A stretch of 64,000 bases of DNA from assembly GCA_902612805.1 (NCBI GenBank), contig CACMEY010000005.1, forward strand, positions 42,987 to 106,986, read 5' to 3'. This document shows, piece by piece, positions 62,543-64,000 of the stretch; within the stretch, counting starts at the first letter, position 1, and each line of letters starts with the position of its first letter. Source of the stretch: an uncultured Alphaproteobacteria bacterium (GTDB taxonomy: Bacteria; Pseudomonadota; Alphaproteobacteria; HIMB59; GCA-002718135). The notes beneath the pieces are model-generated. The model was not told where the DNA came from. It did not search any database and saw only the letters and a list, made by a program, of their open reading frames with translations. Position numbers and translations under genes: made by a program.

Positions 62543-63108
62543 AAAAATTACAAGTTGCTATTTTCATATCAGGAAGAGGTTCCAATTTAGAATCACTAAT
62601 ACAATCATCAAGTAAAAAGCAAAGTTTAGTAGAGGTTCAATTAGTCGTTTCTAATAATTCCAAAGCAAAAGGTTTAATTATTGCCAAAAAAAATAAAATT
62701 CCATTCATACATTTTATTTCAAGAAAAAATTTTGAAAGCAAAGTCATGAAGTATCTAAAAAATATAGATATCATTTGTTTAGCTGGTTTTATGCAAGTTT
62801 TAGACTCAAAATTTGTCAGGCAGTGGCGATCGCGATTAATCAATATTCATCCATCTTATCTTCCAGCCTTCAAAGGCTTAAATGCTCAGGATCAGGCTAT
62901 AAAGGCTAAAGCGAGCTATTCTGGTTGTAGTGTTCATTACGTAAGCGCTAAAATTGACTCTGGACAGATTATATTGCAAAAAAAAGTAAAGATTTTGAAG
63001 AAAGATAATACCGAATCACTCTCAAAGAAAATATTGATAGAAGAGCATAAGGTTTATCCAAGAGCATTACAGATGGTTGCAAAAACACTTTTAACAAGAC
63101 AACAGTAA
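62539..63108 (+). CDS. purN: Phosphoribosylglycinamide formyltransferase
   Basis: The 189-residue enzyme has ISGRGSNLESLIQ (about 10-22), the catalytic Asn-His region INIHPSYLPAFKGLNAQDQAI (N-I-H about 101-103) and the Asp of KIDSGQII (about 139). It formylates GAR with 10-formyl-THF. The start is TTG at 62539, overlapping the purM stop as TTGA. Confidence 0.94.
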   Translation: MKKLQVAIFISGRGSNLESLIQSSSKKQSLVEVQLVVSNNSKAKGLIIAKKNKIPFIHFISRKNFESKVMKYLKNIDIICLAGFMQVLDSKFVRQWRSRLINIHPSYLPAFKGLNAQDQAIKAKASYSGCSVHYVSAKIDSGQIILQKKVKILKKDNTESLSKKILIEEHKVYPRALQMVAKTLLTRQQ

Positions 63109-63109
63109 G

Positions 63110-64000
63110 ATGAAAAATCGGCAAAATTTCTTAAAAAAATTCGAGGTAAGGCAATCTCATGTTCCCAGATTTAATGAGGAGTGTGGAGTTTTTGGAATAA
63201 GTGGAACCAAGGATGCTGCTGCCTTAACAGCTCTTGGTTTGCATGCGTTGCAACATCGTGGTCAAGAAGGTTGTGGAATTGTCAGTTATGATGGCAACTC
63301 CTATCACTCAGAAAGAAAATTTGGATTGGTTGGCGATAATTTTACGAAGAAACACTCATTAGACAAGTTAAAGGGAAAAATTGCGATAGGACACAATCGC
63401 TATTCAACAACGGGCGGTGAAACAATAAGGAATATACAACCTTTTTATGCTGACCTTCATGGTGGAGCTATTAGTATTGCTCATAATGGTAATTTAACTA
63501 ATGCACTACTTTTAAGAGAGCAAATGGTACGTGAAGGTGCAATATTTCAAACAACATCAGATACCGAAACAATTGTTCAGCTTGTAGCTCGTTCAAAAAA
63601 GAAAGATATTTTAAATAAAATTATTGATGCTTTAATGCAAATTCAAGGTGGTTATGCTTTATCAATTATTGCTAATGGTACGTTGATTGGTGCAAGAGAT
63701 CCATTAGGTATTCGACCACTTGTTTTAGGTAAATTTAAAAATGCATTTATCCTTGCCTCTGAAACTTGCGCGTTAGACATTATAGGTGCAAAATTTATCC
63801 GTGAAATTGAAAATGGAGAAGTTGTAGTTATAAAAGATAATAAAGTTGAAAGTAGAAGACCTTTTCCAAAAAAACAAATCAAACCATGTGTATTTGAATA
63901 TATTTATTTTTCGCGGCCTGATAGTATTTTAAAAAATAAAACCGCCTATGAATATAGAAAAAATTTAGGTACATATTTAGCAAAAGAAACCGATATAAAA
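63110..64000 (+). CDS. purF: Amidophosphoribosyltransferase, N-terminal part (cut by window edge)
   Basis: From the ATG at 63110 the frame stays open for 297 codons to the right edge. After a 24-residue leader the nucleophilic Cys25 appears in NEECGVFGI, so a propeptide must be removed, as in the B. subtilis-type enzyme. LHALQHRGQEGCGI (about 44-57), GHNRYSTTG (about 94-102) and the later LGIRPLVLG (about 200) identify the Ntn glutaminase domain. PurF commits PRPP to purine synthesis. The start follows purN by one base. Confidence 0.93.
   Translation, partial: MKNRQNFLKKFEVRQSHVPRFNEECGVFGISGTKDAAALTALGLHALQHRGQEGCGIVSYDGNSYHSERKFGLVGDNFTKKHSLDKLKGKIAIGHNRYSTTGGETIRNIQPFYADLHGGAISIAHNGNLTNALLLREQMVREGAIFQTTSDTETIVQLVARSKKKDILNKIIDALMQIQGGYALSIIANGTLIGARDPLGIRPLVLGKFKNAFILASETCALDIIGAKFIREIENGEVVVIKDNKVESRRPFPKKQIKPCVFEYIYFSRPDSILKNKTAYEYRKNLGTYLAKETDIK

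Overview
The window is very AT-rich, tightly packed bacterial DNA: gene gaps are mostly under 60 bases, and many neighbours overlap as ATGA or TAATG. Gene content and order are alphaproteobacterial: coxB-coxA-ctaB-small ORF-ctaG-coxC-surf1, a split F0 operon atpI-B-E-F'-F, and mutY facing dciA-dsbA-smc. Low GC, compact genes, many sugar-acid catabolic genes and glutamine riboswitches suggest a streamlined marine alphaproteobacterium (SAR11-like or HIMB59/AEGEAN-169-like). That placement is inference; no rRNA is present.

Layout. 1-3197 (minus): ubiA, an MsbA-like exporter and a lysophospholipid acyltransferase cut by the window edge. 3233-9556 (plus): rsmE, then the aa3-type cytochrome c oxidase operon and its assembly factors. 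9553-15094: M32 carboxypeptidase, thrC, an M16 processing peptidase, a DUF6494 protein, ogt and a glutamine amidotransferase. 15129-17345: a MocC/MocA-like pair (TIM-barrel isomerase and Gfo/Idh oxidoreductase). 17454-21238: two paralogous ammonium transporters, each behind a tandem pair of glutamine (glnA-type) riboswitch aptamers, with a small winged-helix gene between them and a 63-residue unknown protein after them. 21239-25112: yqgE, dsbD, a peroxiredoxin and an SDR dehydrogenase.

25109-47607 is the accessory region. It starts with an FrcABC/RbsC-type sugar ABC importer on the minus strand. Divergent from it is an oxygenase cassette: a MocD-like desaturase-fold protein, a MocF-like ferredoxin reductase, a MocE-family Rieske ferredoxin, a PanB-fold protein lacking the usual metal ligands, a second MocD-like protein and a sterol-desaturase-family protein. 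Sugar-acid genes follow: SMP-30 lactonase, IlvD/Edd dehydratase, rhamnonate-dehydratase-like enolase-superfamily protein, PdxA-like dehydrogenase, amidohydrolase lactonase, rhamnose mutarotase, Gfo/Idh oxidoreductase, PhyH dioxygenase, GlcD-type flavoprotein, Ldh2-type dehydrogenase, serine hydrolase, DMT transporter and a xylulokinase-like kinase. My reading is uptake, oxidative trimming (for example O-demethylation) and non-phosphorylative breakdown of deoxy- or methylated sugars or cyclitols. The substrate is not determined.

47628-57745 returns to housekeeping: yceI, rnhA, thrB, ispH, the F0 operon, a short smc, dsbA, dciA and mutY. 57746-64000 is a purine locus with purQ and a fused purS-purL on minus, and purM, purN and the start of purF on plus.

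The best candidates for undescribed biology are the two-desaturase MocDEF/PanB-like cassette, the duplicated tandem-riboswitch/amt units with a conserved covarying linker that can pair with the ribosome binding site, and a possible Shine-Dalgarno-sequestering switch ahead of the winged-helix gene between the transporters. I saw no tRNA, rRNA, insertion sequence, CRISPR array or phage gene.
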